A DNA stretch of 64,000 nt, taken from NCBI RefSeq assembly GCF_002953935.1, contig NZ_CP026514.1, forward strand, positions 2,728,001 to 2,792,000, given 5' to 3'. Source of the stretch: Arthrobacter sp. PGP41 (GTDB lineage Bacteria > Actinomycetota > Actinomycetes > Actinomycetales > Micrococcaceae). The notes below the pieces were generated by a model. It was not told the origin of the DNA. It searched no databases and was given only the letters and a program-made list of their open reading frames with translations. Made by a program: the position numbers and the translations under genes. Shown here one piece after another: positions 53,860 through 63,306 of the stretch (its first letter is position 1; each line of letters opens with the position of its first letter).

Positions 53860-56800
53860 ATGACACTTCACATCTCCTACCCCGCCGAGCTGCCGGTCTC
53901 CGAACGGCGCGAAGACCTGATGGCAGCCATAGCGGCGAACCAGGTCACCATCATCGCCGGCGAGACCGGTTCCGGTAAGACCACCCAGATACCCAAGATG
54001 TGCCTCGAACTTGGCCTGGGTGAAAACGGGCTGATCGGCCACACCCAGCCGCGCCGGCTCGCAGCCCGCACGGTGGCCGAGCGCATCGCCGAGGAACTGG
54101 GCGTGGACATCGGCCAGGAGGTGGGCTTCCAGGTCCGCTTCACAGGTGAGGTCAGCCGCGCCACGAAGGTCAAGCTGATGACCGACGGCATCCTGCTTGC
54201 AGAAATCCAGCGGGACAAACTGCTGCGCAAGTACAACGCGATCATCATCGACGAGGCCCACGAACGAAGCCTCAATATCGACTTCATCCTGGGCTACCTC
54301 AAGCGGATCCTGCCGCAGCGGCCGGACCTCAAGGTGATCATCACCTCCGCCACCATCGACCCCCAGCGCTTTGCCGACCATTTCGGCACACCGGAAGAAC
54401 CCGCACCCATTGTCGAGGTCTCCGGGCGGACCTACCCGGTGGAAATCCGGTACCGCCCGATCTCCCAGCCACCGGGCGGAGCCGGGCCTGACGACGAGAA
54501 CGGTTCCGATGACGAACTCGAGGAAGACCGCGATCCGCTTGACGCCGTGTGTGACGCCGTCGACGAACTTGCCCTCGAAGCGCCGGGCGACATCCTGGTG
54601 TTCTTCTCCGGCGAGCGCGAAATCCGCGACGCTGCCGAAGCGCTGCAGGCCCGCATCCAGTCCAACCGCCGGCTGGCCGGAACCGAAGTCCTTCCGCTCT
54701 TCGCACGGCTGAGCCTGCAGGAACAGCACAAGGTCTTCCACCCCGGCAGCAAGCGCAGGATTGTCCTTGCCACCAACGTCGCCGAAACCTCGCTCACGGT
54801 TCCAGGCATCAAGTACGTCATCGACACCGGCACCGCCCGCATCTCCCGGTACTCGCACCGCACCAAGGTCCAGCGGCTGCCGATCGAGCGGGTCTCCCAG
54901 GCTTCGGCCAACCAGCGGTCCGGCCGCTGCGGCCGCGTCTCGGACGGCATCGCCATCCGCCTGTACTCCGAGGAAGACTTCGAGTCCCGCCCCCTCTACA
55001 CGGACCCGGAGATCCTGCGGACCAACCTCGCTGCCGTTATCCTGCAGATGACCGCCATGGGAGTGGCGCGCGGCCCCAAGGACGTCGAAAACTTCCCCTT
55101 CGTGGAGCCGCCTGAAACGCGGGCAATCAACGACGGCGTCACGCTGCTCCGCGAACTCGGCGCCCTCGCTGCCGCCCGGCCGCAGAACGGCACGGACGGG
55201 GCGAAAAGCGGCGGCGGGCTCACCGCCGTCGGGCAGAAGCTCGCCCAGCTGCCGGTGGACCCCCGCCTGGGCCGGATGATCGTGGAGGCGGGCAAACGCG
55301 GCTGCGTCCGCGAGGTGATGGTCCTGGCCGCGGCCCTCACCATCCAGGACCCGCGCGAGCGTCCAACAGACAAGCAGCAACTCGCGGCGGAAAAGCACAA
55401 CCGGTTCAAGGACGAGAACTCGGACTTCACCGGCTTCCTTAACCTCTGGAACTACCTACAGGAGAAGCAGCAGGAGCTCTCGTCGTCCGCCTTCCGCCGG
55501 ATGTGCCGGGCCGAGTTCATCAATTACCTCCGGGTCCGGGAGTGGCAGGACCTGTTTGCCCAGCTGCGCCAGCTGGCCCGGCCCCTGGGCATCAGCCTCG
55601 ACAACAAGCGGCTTGCCGACCCCGTGGGCAACCACGAGGGCATCCACATCAGCCTTCTTTCCGGGCTCCTGAGCCACATCGGCATCCTTGACGAACGCAA
55701 GCGCGAGTATGCAGGTGCCCGGGGCAGCCGGTTTGCGATCTTCCCCGGCTCGGCCCTCTTCAAGAGGTCACCCACGTTCGTGATGGCGGCGGAACTCGTG
55801 GAGACCAGCCGCCTCTGGGCGAGGGTGGCGGCGAAGTTCGATCCTGTGTGGGCCGAACAGGTAGCCCCGGACCTGGTGAAGCGCAGCTACAGCGAACCGC
55901 ACTGGTCCACCCGCCAGGGCGCCGTGATGGCGTACGAGAAGGTCACCCTGTACGGCGTGCCCATCATCGCCCAGCGCAGGATCAACTACGGAAGGGTTGA
56001 CCCCGTCGTCGCCCGGGAACTCTTCATCAGGCACGCCCTGGTGGAGGGTGACTGGAAAACCCACCACAAGTTCTTCCACCGCAATCGCGCGCTCCTCAAT
56101 GAAGTTGAGGAACTGGAGGCCAGGATGCGCCGTCGCGACCTCTTGGTGGATGACGAGACGCTGTTTGAGTTCTACGACGCGCGGGTGGGACCGGACGTTG
56201 TGTCCGAACGGCACTTCGACAGATGGTGGAAGGAGGCCCGGCAGAAGAACCCCGACCTCCTTGACTACGACAAGTCCCTCCTCCTCAGCGACGACGCGGA
56301 CGACCTCGACGAAGCCGCCTATCCCAAGACCTGGCTGCATAAGGGCTTTGAGCTGCCGTTGAGCTACGAGTTCCACCCGGTGGCTCCCGGCTCGCCGCCC
56401 AACCCGTCCGACGGCGTCACGGCCGAGGTGCCGGTGCTGTTCCTGAACCAACTGGATGACAAGGCTTTCCGCTGGCTCATACCGGGGCAGCGCGTTGAGC
56501 TGGTGACGGCCCTGATCAAGTCCTTGCCGAAGCAGATCCGCAAGAATTTCGTTCCCGCCCCGGACGTTGCCCGGCAGGCAGTGGCAGTCCTGGAATCCGA
56601 TTTCGATCCCGCCGTGGACGAGCTCGAACCTTCCCTTGAGCTTGCCCTGCGCCGGATCCGCGGACACGTCATCCCGCCGGGATCCTGGAACTGGGACGCG
56701 GTGCCCCCGCACCTGCGGGTGAGCTTCAAGGTGGTGGACAGCAGGGGCAAAGTCCTGGACGAGGGCAAGGACCTCGCCGCACTCCAGGAGAAGCTGGCTC

Positions 56801-57843
56801 CGGCAACGCGGCGGGCCATCGCAGAGTCGCTGGGGGCCACGCCCGCCTCCACCGCGCCCGGCGCCGGCAACGGCAGGAATCCTGCGCGGGGGTCAGGGAA
56901 AACGCACGACGCCGGATCCTCCGCAGCGCTGCAGCCAGCCGAAGTGCCGGGGGCCGCAGGCCCAACCGGCTTCCGGGAACAGGACGGGCTCACCGAATGG
57001 ACGGTCGGAACGATCCAGCGCCAGGTCAGCAGCACGGTCAACGGCCACACGGTGACGGGTTACCCGGCGCTGGTGGACCAGGGCACGTCGGTGTCACTGC
57101 GTGTCTTCCAGACTGCCGAGGAACAGCAGGAGGCAATGCGCGGCGGGGTGGTCAGGCTGCTGGCCCTGCGCGTTCCGGCACCTGACCGGTATGTGCTGGA
57201 GCACCTGAGCAACACGGAGAAACTCACGTTCAGCCAAAACCCGCACGGCTCGGTCGCAAGCCTGATCGCTGACTGCGCCCTGGCCGCCATCGACAAGCTC
57301 ACGCCCGCGGAACTGCCCTGGGACCAGGAGTCCTTTGACCGGCTGTACGAGGTGGTCCGGGCCGAACTGATCGACACGGTGTTCAGCGTCACCGCAGTGG
57401 TGGAACGAATCCTGGCCAGCACCCGGCGGATCGAAAAACAGCTGAAGGGCACCACCAGCCTGGCGCTGATCAGTGCCCTCAACGACATCAAGAGCCAGCT
57501 GGAACAGTTGGTCTACCCCGGCTTTGTGGCACGGACGGGCTACGCCCAGCTGAGCCAGCTCCCCCGGTACCTTTCGGCCATTGAAAAGAGGCTGGAACGC
57601 CTTCCGGGCAACGTCCAGCGCGACGCCCTGAACATGGCCGTGGTACAGCGGCTCGAGGACGACTACGACGACGCCGTGTCGGCCCTGCTCCCCGGACGCA
57701 AGGCAGGCCCTGAGTTAACCCAGGTGCGCTGGATGCTTGAGGAGCTCCGGGTGAGCCTCTTCGCCGTCGAACTCGGGACAGCGTATTCGGTGTCGGAGAA
57801 GAGGATCCGCGCCGTGCTCAACAAGGCTCTGGCGCCGGCCTAG
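53860..57843 (+). CDS. hrpA: HrpA, DEAH-box ATP-dependent RNA helicase
   Basis: 1327 residues from ATG at 53860; sequence upstream in frame lacks helicase features. IIAGETGSGKTTQIPK (motif I), QPRRLAARTVAERIA (Ia), IIIDEAHERSLNID (II), IITSATIDPQRFADHF (III), VLATNVAETSLTVPGIKYVIDTG (V) and QASANQRSGRCGRV (VI) are in the first 420 residues; winged-helix, HA2/OB and the long HrpA-specific C-terminal region (DUF3418) follow, with an Ala/Gly/Pro-rich linker near residue 1000. HrpA homologues resolve stalled ribosomes in other bacteria; that role here is inferred. Confidence 0.96.
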   Translation: MTLHISYPAELPVSERREDLMAAIAANQVTIIAGETGSGKTTQIPKMCLELGLGENGLIGHTQPRRLAARTVAERIAEELGVDIGQEVGFQVRFTGEVSRATKVKLMTDGILLAEIQRDKLLRKYNAIIIDEAHERSLNIDFILGYLKRILPQRPDLKVIITSATIDPQRFADHFGTPEEPAPIVEVSGRTYPVEIRYRPISQPPGGAGPDDENGSDDELEEDRDPLDAVCDAVDELALEAPGDILVFFSGEREIRDAAEALQARIQSNRRLAGTEVLPLFARLSLQEQHKVFHPGSKRRIVLATNVAETSLTVPGIKYVIDTGTARISRYSHRTKVQRLPIERVSQASANQRSGRCGRVSDGIAIRLYSEEDFESRPLYTDPEILRTNLAAVILQMTAMGVARGPKDVENFPFVEPPETRAINDGVTLLRELGALAAARPQNGTDGAKSGGGLTAVGQKLAQLPVDPRLGRMIVEAGKRGCVREVMVLAAALTIQDPRERPTDKQQLAAEKHNRFKDENSDFTGFLNLWNYLQEKQQELSSSAFRRMCRAEFINYLRVREWQDLFAQLRQLARPLGISLDNKRLADPVGNHEGIHISLLSGLLSHIGILDERKREYAGARGSRFAIFPGSALFKRSPTFVMAAELVETSRLWARVAAKFDPVWAEQVAPDLVKRSYSEPHWSTRQGAVMAYEKVTLYGVPIIAQRRINYGRVDPVVARELFIRHALVEGDWKTHHKFFHRNRALLNEVEELEARMRRRDLLVDDETLFEFYDARVGPDVVSERHFDRWWKEARQKNPDLLDYDKSLLLSDDADDLDEAAYPKTWLHKGFELPLSYEFHPVAPGSPPNPSDGVTAEVPVLFLNQLDDKAFRWLIPGQRVELVTALIKSLPKQIRKNFVPAPDVARQAVAVLESDFDPAVDELEPSLELALRRIRGHVIPPGSWNWDAVPPHLRVSFKVVDSRGKVLDEGKDLAALQEKLAPATRRAIAESLGATPASTAPGAGNGRNPARGSGKTHDAGSSAALQPAEVPGAAGPTGFREQDGLTEWTVGTIQRQVSSTVNGHTVTGYPALVDQGTSVSLRVFQTAEEQQEAMRGGVVRLLALRVPAPDRYVLEHLSNTEKLTFSQNPHGSVASLIADCALAAIDKLTPAELPWDQESFDRLYEVVRAELIDTVFSVTAVVERILASTRRIEKQLKGTTSLALISALNDIKSQLEQLVYPGFVARTGYAQLSQLPRYLSAIEKRLERLPGNVQRDALNMAVVQRLEDDYDDAVSALLPGRKAGPELTQVRWMLEELRVSLFAVELGTAYSVSEKRIRAVLNKALAPA

Positions 57844-57877
57844 GCCGGGAGCACGGAGCGGGACCTGGACGGGCCGC

Positions 57878-58303
57878 CTAGGACGGCACGTACTCGCCGT
57901 ACCCGGCGGCCCGCAAGCCTTGGCGGAGCTTCTCGGCGTTGGCGTCGAGGACATCCGGATCAGGGTTCTGGTCCGCCGTCGCGAAATTGAACTCGGCCAT
58001 GCTCCTCGAGGGCCAGACGTGCACGTGGAGGTGGTTGATTTCATAACCCGCCACGATCAGCCCGGCCCGCGCCGCATTGAAGGTCTCCACCTGCACGGCA
58101 CCGATCCGCCGGGCCACCTCCATGACCTTCGCCAGCGTTTCCGGCGAAGCGTCCGTCCACCGGTCCACTTCCTCAGTCGGTACCACCAGGGTGTGGCCGT
58201 CAGCCAGCGGCCCGGTGGTGAGGAAAGCGGCGACATCCGGTTCCCGCCACACGAAGCGGCCCGGGATTTCGCCGTTCAGGATCCTGGTGAAGAGCGTGCT
58301 CAT
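57878..58303 (-). CDS. HIT-domain protein
   Basis: 141 residues, histidine-triad nucleotide hydrolase/transferase. FTRILNGEIPGRFVWREPDVAAFL starts the fold and NHLHVHVWPS is the HxHxHxx active site. Last gene of the four-gene operon, with a 4-nt overlap (ATGA) with the dehydrogenase gene. Convergent with hrpA. Substrate unknown; AMP-lysine or dinucleoside polyphosphates are typical. Confidence 0.93.
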   Translation of the reverse strand: MSTLFTRILNGEIPGRFVWREPDVAAFLTTGPLADGHTLVVPTEEVDRWTDASPETLAKVMEVARRIGAVQVETFNAARAGLIVAGYEINHLHVHVWPSRSMAEFNFATADQNPDPDVLDANAEKLRQGLRAAGYGEYVPS

Positions 58304-59463
58304 GCGTCTGCCTCCTTGGCGGGTGCCTGCAAGGTGCTGGTGTCCAGCACAAACCGGTATTTCACATCGCCTGCCACCATCCGGTCGTAGGCCTCATTCA
58401 GCTGGTCTGCCCGCACCACCTCGATGTCCGCAGCAACACCGTGCTCGGCGCAAAAGTCGAGCATCTCCTGGGTTTCGGCGATGCCGCCAATCAACGAGCC
58501 GGCGTAGGCGATCCGACGCCGGATGAGCGCGCCCGGGTTCACCGGCGGCATCGCCTCCGACGGCAGGCCCAGCTGGAAGAGGGCACCGTCCACCCGCAGG
58601 GTCCGGAAGAAGGGGTTCAGGTCGTGCGGGGCCGCCACGGTGTCAATGATGAGGTCGATGCTGCGGTTGGCCGCCGCCATCGCCGCTTCGTCGCGCGACA
58701 GGACTACCTCATCGGCTCCCAGCTCCAGGGCCGCCGCCACCTTTGCCTCCGACGTCGTGAATACCACCACCTTCGCTCCCATTGCCTTGGCGAGCTTCAC
58801 GGCCATATGGCCGAGCCCGCCCAGCCCCACCACGCCCACAACGTCGCCTTCTTCGACGTCGAAGTGCCGCAGCGGCGAGAACGTGGTGACGCCGGCGCAC
58901 AGCAGTGGTGCAGCGGCGGCGGGATCGAGGGCTGCCGGCACCCGGAGGACGTAGCGGCGGTCCACCACCACGGAGGAGGAATAGCCGCCCTGCGTCACGG
59001 CGCCGCCGTTCCGCCGGTCAACGGCCCCGTACGTGCCGGTCATGCCGTTTTCGCAGTACTGCTCCAGGCCGTCCAGGCAGCTTTCGCATTCGCGGCACGA
59101 ATCCACGATGCAGCCCACACCCACGCGGTCACCAGCGGCGAAATCCGTCACGGCGGAACCCACCTGGCTGACGGTGCCCACAATCTCGTGCCCCGGAACC
59201 AGCGGCCAGATCCTGCCGCCCCACTCGCCCCGGGTGGCATGCACATCCGAGTGGCACAGCCCGCAGAACTCGATGGCGATTTCGACGTCGTCCGGCCCGG
59301 GAGCGCGCCGGGCGAGGGTCAGCGGGACCAGCCCGCTGTCCGGTGCCGTCGCGCCGCACGCGGCAGCAAGGCGGCGGCCGTCCACAGCAGTTGACTCAGG
59401 ACCGGCGGGTTCCGGGGTGACTGGTTTGGCAAGGGGCGGCGGTACGGGGCGTCCTGGGGTCAT
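58300..59463 (-). CDS. Zinc-dependent alcohol dehydrogenase, cinnamyl-alcohol dehydrogenase (YahK/CAD) type
   Basis: 387 residues. About 30 extra N-terminal Pro/Ala residues, then FCGLCHSDVHATRGEWG (catalytic Zn Cys), VPGHEIVGTVSQVG, VGVGCIVDSCRECESCLDGLEQYC (structural zinc Cys cluster), and VVGVVGLGGLGHMAVKLAKAMGAKV (NADP-binding Rossmann loop). Reduces aldehydes with NADPH in known members; physiological substrate here unknown. Overlaps both neighbours by 4 nt. Confidence 0.93.
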   Translation of the reverse strand: MTPGRPVPPPLAKPVTPEPAGPESTAVDGRRLAAACGATAPDSGLVPLTLARRAPGPDDVEIAIEFCGLCHSDVHATRGEWGGRIWPLVPGHEIVGTVSQVGSAVTDFAAGDRVGVGCIVDSCRECESCLDGLEQYCENGMTGTYGAVDRRNGGAVTQGGYSSSVVVDRRYVLRVPAALDPAAAAPLLCAGVTTFSPLRHFDVEEGDVVGVVGLGGLGHMAVKLAKAMGAKVVVFTTSEAKVAAALELGADEVVLSRDEAAMAAANRSIDLIIDTVAAPHDLNPFFRTLRVDGALFQLGLPSEAMPPVNPGALIRRRIAYAGSLIGGIAETQEMLDFCAEHGVAADIEVVRADQLNEAYDRMVAGDVKYRFVLDTSTLQAPAKEADA

Positions 59464-60356
59464 AGTGTGACGCTACCCTTGCCGGCAGCCGGGTTTCCAC
59501 TCGGCAGTCCGCTTGGGCGGCCGGGCTCTGCGCCGGTTGCCACCGGCAGGTCCGGGTTGTTGGACCACTCCGAGAACGATCCAGGATACAGCGCAGCCCG
59601 GAAGCCGGCGAGTTCCAGGGCTGCCACCTCGTGGGCCGCTGTGACCCCGGAGCCGCAGTACACCGCGACGTGCACTCCTTCGCGTACGCCCAGGGACTCA
59701 AACCGGCGGCGGAGGGTATCGGACGGCAGGAACCGCCCGCTGCTGTCCACGTTTTCCGACGTCGGCACGTTGACCGCGCCCGGGATATGCCCGGCCCGGG
59801 GGTCAACAGGCTCGAACTCACCGCGGTAGCGCTCTCCTGCACGGGCGTCCAGCAGGAGGCCGTCGTGCGGCCAGCCGGCGGCAGCGGCGGCGTCGACCAC
59901 CGGCATGTTCCCGTCCGCGAGCGTCACGTCTCCGGCATCCGGGATAACCGGCCCTGCTGCCACCGGATGGCCTGCGGCACGCCAGGCGGCAAGGCCGCCG
60001 TCGAGCAGGTAGGCGTCCGCGAAGCCGGCGTTCCGAAGCATCCACCACACCCGTGCCGCGGCCATGTTGCCGCTGTCATCGTAGGCAACCACAACGTCGC
60101 CGTCATTGATGCCCCAGCGCCTGGCGCTTTCCTGGAAGTCCTCGGCCCGTGGCAGCGGGTGCCTCCCGCGCTCCGGAGCTGCCGGGGCGGCAAGTTCAGC
60201 GGCAAGGTCCACGAACACGGCACCCGGCAGGTGCCCCTGCAGATAGTGGCGGTAACCGTGCGGATCGCCCAGGACCCAGCGGACATCAAGGAGCACGGTG
60301 CGCCGGTGTTCCGCAAGGCGGGCCTGCAGGCCCGCCACGTCTATCAAGGGGTTCAA
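59460..60356 (-). CDS. Two-domain sulfurtransferase (rhodanese)
   Basis: 298 residues, TTG start overlapping the MBL stop (TTGA). Tandem rhodanese domains: VLLDVRWVLGDPHGYRHYLQGHLPGAVFVDL in the first, LLLDARAGERYRGEFEPVDPRAGHIPGAVN and the catalytic loop VAVYCGSGVTAAHEVAAL (Cys) in the second. Transfers sulfur from thiosulfate or 3-mercaptopyruvate to thiophilic acceptors. The CGSGV(T/S)A loop matches the mercaptopyruvate type. Confidence 0.92.
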   Translation of the reverse strand: MNPLIDVAGLQARLAEHRRTVLLDVRWVLGDPHGYRHYLQGHLPGAVFVDLAAELAAPAAPERGRHPLPRAEDFQESARRWGINDGDVVVAYDDSGNMAAARVWWMLRNAGFADAYLLDGGLAAWRAAGHPVAAGPVIPDAGDVTLADGNMPVVDAAAAAGWPHDGLLLDARAGERYRGEFEPVDPRAGHIPGAVNVPTSENVDSSGRFLPSDTLRRRFESLGVREGVHVAVYCGSGVTAAHEVAALELAGFRAALYPGSFSEWSNNPDLPVATGAEPGRPSGLPSGNPAAGKGSVTL

Positions 60357-61009
60357 ACTTCCACCGACTCCCGGGCAGCCAGATGGGCGTAGTCGGTGCC
60401 GTACTTGGCGCCGATCCTCTGCACATGCCCTTCAACGATCTTCAGGCCGTTCTCGTTGAGCAGTCCGTCATGGATCTGGAACGCCTTCGGCGCCCGGACA
60501 CCGATCACAAAGTCCAGCACCTCGGCGGATTTGCTCCACGGCGCGTGGAGGGGAACCAGCAGGGTCTGGACGCTGATCCCGTCCGGAATGATGAAGGAGT
60601 CCCCCGGGTGGTAGACGTTGTCGTCGATGAGGTATCCGATGTTGGCGACGAGGGGGATCTGCGGGTGGATCAGGGCATGCTGGCCGCCGAAGCTGCGGAC
60701 GGTAAAGCCGGCAGCCTGGAACGTTGAGCCGGGGTTAACGGCGTGGACGCGGGCGGCTTCGCCGGAGGCTTTGTCCTGCAGCTGGCCGGCAACCCGCGCC
60801 GGAGCGAACACCGCCAGCTTCCCGTTTGCGCGCAACGCCTCCACCACCACCGGAACGTCCACGTGGTCAGCATGCTCATGCGTGACCAGGACCGCCTCCG
60901 CATCCTCCAGGGCCTCCGCCGACTCGGAGAAGTTGCCCGGATCCAGCACCAGGACACGGCCGTCCTTTTCCAGGCGGACACAGGAATGGGTGTATTTGGT
61001 CAGCTTCAT
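60353..61009 (-). CDS. MBL-fold metallohydrolase (UlaG-like group)
   Basis: 218 residues. KLTKYTHSCVRLEKDGRVLVLDPG and VLVTHEHADHVDV carry the HxHxDH zinc site, with later His/Asp ligands in GGQHALIHP and DNVYHPGDSF. Resembles the COG2220 branch (ascorbate-6-P lactonase-like hydrolases); substrate unknown. First gene of the operon; TAGGCT six nt before the ATG marks a leaderless start. Confidence 0.9.
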   Translation of the reverse strand: MKLTKYTHSCVRLEKDGRVLVLDPGNFSESAEALEDAEAVLVTHEHADHVDVPVVVEALRANGKLAVFAPARVAGQLQDKASGEAARVHAVNPGSTFQAAGFTVRSFGGQHALIHPQIPLVANIGYLIDDNVYHPGDSFIIPDGISVQTLLVPLHAPWSKSAEVLDFVIGVRAPKAFQIHDGLLNENGLKIVEGHVQRIGAKYGTDYAHLAARESVEV

Positions 61010-61015
61010 AGCGCC

Positions 61016-61021
61016 AGCCTA
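61016..61021 (-). promoter_or_regulatory. -10 element of the MBL-sulfurtransferase-ADH-HIT operon (leaderless)
   Basis: Minus-strand TAGGCT, 6 nt before the ATG at 61009. Confidence 0.55.
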
Positions 61022-61060
61022 GGGTCCGCCTCCGGACCATGTCCACGAAGCTCCGGCTGG

Positions 61061-61066
61061 TAATCT
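61061..61066 (+). promoter_or_regulatory. -10 element of zur
   Basis: TAATCT in the 94-bp divergent region, giving a leader of about 30 nt that contains GAGGAAG. Confidence 0.45.
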
Positions 61067-61103
61067 GGATCTTTGCCACCATCCTGAGGAAGCGAGTCCA
61101 CCC

Positions 61104-61568
61104 ATGCCCTTCGGCGCCAAGGCTGATTCCACCACCCCGTCCCCCGTGCAGGGCGGCGGCAAGGAACAGCGCGTTACGAAGCAGCGCCGGGCAGTAAGTG
61201 CCGCCCTCGATGAACTCGACGATTTCGTCAGCACGCAGGAGCTGTACCGGATTCTGCAGAACCAGGGCGCCCCGGTCTCCCTGGCAACCGCCTACCGGAT
61301 CCTGCAGTCGCTCGCCGACGAGGGGCTGGTGGACGTACTGCGGAACGGCGACGGTGAAGCGGTGTACAGGCGCTGCGCCGTCACCGGGCACCACCACCAC
61401 CTGCTGTGCCGGAACTGCGGAAAGGCCGTGGAAGTGGAGGCCCCCGCCGTCGAGACGTGGGCCGCGCGCATTGCGGCAGAGCACGGATACACCGACGTGG
61501 CCCACACGGTGGAGATTTTCGGGCTGTGCCCTGACTGCACGGCACGCAAGGCCAACGGCGCCCTTTAG
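61104..61568 (+). CDS. zur: Fur-family metalloregulator, probably zinc uptake regulator Zur
   Basis: 154 residues. Winged helix with STQELYRILQNQGAPVSLATAYRILQSLADEG (recognition helix), then the dimerisation domain with TGHHHHLLCRNCGKAVEVE and VEIFGLCPDCTARK; the two CxxC pairs form the structural zinc site and the His cluster the sensory site. Zinc specificity is inferred from the adjacent znu genes, which are convergent and end 50 nt away. Its operators would lie outside the window, upstream of znuA. Confidence 0.9.
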   Translation: MPFGAKADSTTPSPVQGGGKEQRVTKQRRAVSAALDELDDFVSTQELYRILQNQGAPVSLATAYRILQSLADEGLVDVLRNGDGEAVYRRCAVTGHHHHLLCRNCGKAVEVEAPAVETWAARIAAEHGYTDVAHTVEIFGLCPDCTARKANGAL

Positions 61569-61618
61569 GCAGCGGACCATTAGGTAGTCGACCAGGCAGG
61601 CCGGCCGGCAGGCAACTT

Positions 61619-62494
61619 TCAGGATGCGGCCAGGATCCGCCCGTTGATGCCTCTTCCGGCCCGCACCGACCCGATCACCCGGCACACCACGTAGATCAGG
61701 AACGACAGTGTGGTGACGTAGGGGCTGATGGGGATGCGTCCACCGAGGGCCAGCAGGATCCCGCCCACTGTGGCCGTCATGGCAAATGCAACGCTGAGCA
61801 CCACCACCGCAACCGGAGAGGACGTCACCCGCAGGGCCGCCGCAGCCGGGGTAATCAGCAGGGCAAGGACCAGGAGCGCGCCCACCACCTGGATGGAGAG
61901 CGCTACGCTGACCCCCAGGAGGACCATGAATACGATGGCAAGCGTCCGGACGGGAACACCCCGGGCCTCCGCCAGTTCCGGATCCACGCTGGCGAAATTG
62001 AGCGGCCGCCAGATGGCCACCAAGGCCACCATCACCACCACCGCGGTGCCGGCAAGCGCCTGGAGCTGCACCGTGTCCACGGACACGATCTGCCCGGTCA
62101 ACAGGCCGAACTTGTTCGCAGCCCGTCCTTCATAGAGGGACAGGAACAGGATTCCCAGTCCCAGTCCGAACGGCATGATCACGCCGATGATTGAGTTCTT
62201 GTCCCTCGCCCGGACGCCCATCAGGCCCAGGAGCAGGGCGGCGGCAACCGATCCGATGAGCGATCCAAAGACGATGTCCGCGCCGATCAGCAACGCAAAG
62301 GCCGCACCGGCGAAGGAGAGCTCGGATATGCCGTGCACCGCGAATGCCAGGTCCCGCTTCATGACAAAGGTGCCAACCAGCCCGCCCAGCAGGCCCAGGA
62401 CGGCACCTGCCCAAATCGAGTTCTGGACCAGTACCAGCAGTTCGCCATAATTCTCGAAGCTGAAGATCGCGCCAAGGATGCTGTCCGCGTCCAT
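61619..62494 (-). CDS. znuB: Zinc ABC transporter permease
   Basis: 291 residues, eight to nine membrane helices of the ABC-3 family: VGTFVMKRDLAFAVHGISELSFAGAAFALLIG, KNSIIGVIMPFGLGLGILFLSL, ALLVLALLITPAAAALRVTSSP are conserved blocks. Start overlaps the znuC stop. Exchange with manganese cannot be excluded from this subunit alone, but Zur is adjacent. Confidence 0.92.
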   Translation of the reverse strand: MDADSILGAIFSFENYGELLVLVQNSIWAGAVLGLLGGLVGTFVMKRDLAFAVHGISELSFAGAAFALLIGADIVFGSLIGSVAAALLLGLMGVRARDKNSIIGVIMPFGLGLGILFLSLYEGRAANKFGLLTGQIVSVDTVQLQALAGTAVVVMVALVAIWRPLNFASVDPELAEARGVPVRTLAIVFMVLLGVSVALSIQVVGALLVLALLITPAAAALRVTSSPVAVVVLSVAFAMTATVGGILLALGGRIPISPYVTTLSFLIYVVCRVIGSVRAGRGINGRILAAS

Positions 62495-63306
62495 CAGGCA
62501 GCCTCTCCCGCCGCGTGCATCTCCGCATGGTGATGGGTTGTGGCATCAGGCAGGCCCACCACCACGATGCGGCCGTTCGCGTGGATAACCTCAACGTGGC
62601 TGCCGTAGAGCTCGGAGAGGACTTCGGTGGTCATGACTTCTTCCGGGGTTCCCACCCTGAAGCGTCCGCCGGCCAAGTACAGGACGCGGTCCACGTAGTC
62701 GATGATGGGGTTGATTTCGTGCGTCACGAACACAACGGCGCTGTTCTGGTCGCGGCACTGCTTGTTGATCAGGGCACTGACCGCCTGCTGATGGTGCAGG
62801 TCCAGGGAGAGCAGGGGCTCATCGCAGAGCAGGACCCGGGGATCCGTGGCAAGTGCCTGCGCCACGCGGAGCCGCTGTTGTTCGCCGCCGGACAGCTGGC
62901 CCACCGGGACTTTTGCGTATTCTGTGGCACCAACCAGTGCAAGGAGTTCGTCGATCCTGCGGTTTGCTTTGGCGGAGTTCAGGCGCAGGCCCCAGCGGTG
63001 GCCGTCCACGCCGAGGCCCACGAGGTCCCTGGCACGCATGGGGGTGTCCGGCGCGAACGATTTCTGTTGCGGGATGTAGCCGATCAGGCTGCTTCCGCGC
63101 TCCACCGGGCGGCCGCCCAAAAAGGCCTCCCCGCAGTGCAGTTCCTGGAGCCCCAGCAGGACCTTCAGGAAACTGGTCTTGCCGCTACCGTTGGGACCCA
63201 GCACGGCAAAAAACTCGCCGGGCCTGATGTCCAGGTCCAGGTCCTCCCAGAGCGCCCGCTTGCCGAACTTCAGGGACGCTCCGGTGAGGCTGACCAGGGG
63301 TTTCAA
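62494..63306 (-). CDS. znuC: Zinc ABC transporter ATP-binding protein
   Basis: 270 residues, TTG start overlapping the znuA stop (TTGA). GPNGSGKTSFLKVLLGL (Walker A), GQLSGGEQQRLRVAQAL (signature), VLLCDEPLLSLDLHHQ (Walker B), VVFVTHEINPIIDYVDRVLYLAGGR with the switch His (split here as VTHEIN). The C-terminal end is His-rich (THHHAEMH), which may bind zinc. Confidence 0.95.
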   Translation of the reverse strand: MKPLVSLTGASLKFGKRALWEDLDLDIRPGEFFAVLGPNGSGKTSFLKVLLGLQELHCGEAFLGGRPVERGSSLIGYIPQQKSFAPDTPMRARDLVGLGVDGHRWGLRLNSAKANRRIDELLALVGATEYAKVPVGQLSGGEQQRLRVAQALATDPRVLLCDEPLLSLDLHHQQAVSALINKQCRDQNSAVVFVTHEINPIIDYVDRVLYLAGGRFRVGTPEEVMTTEVLSELYGSHVEVIHANGRIVVVGLPDATTHHHAEMHAAGEAA

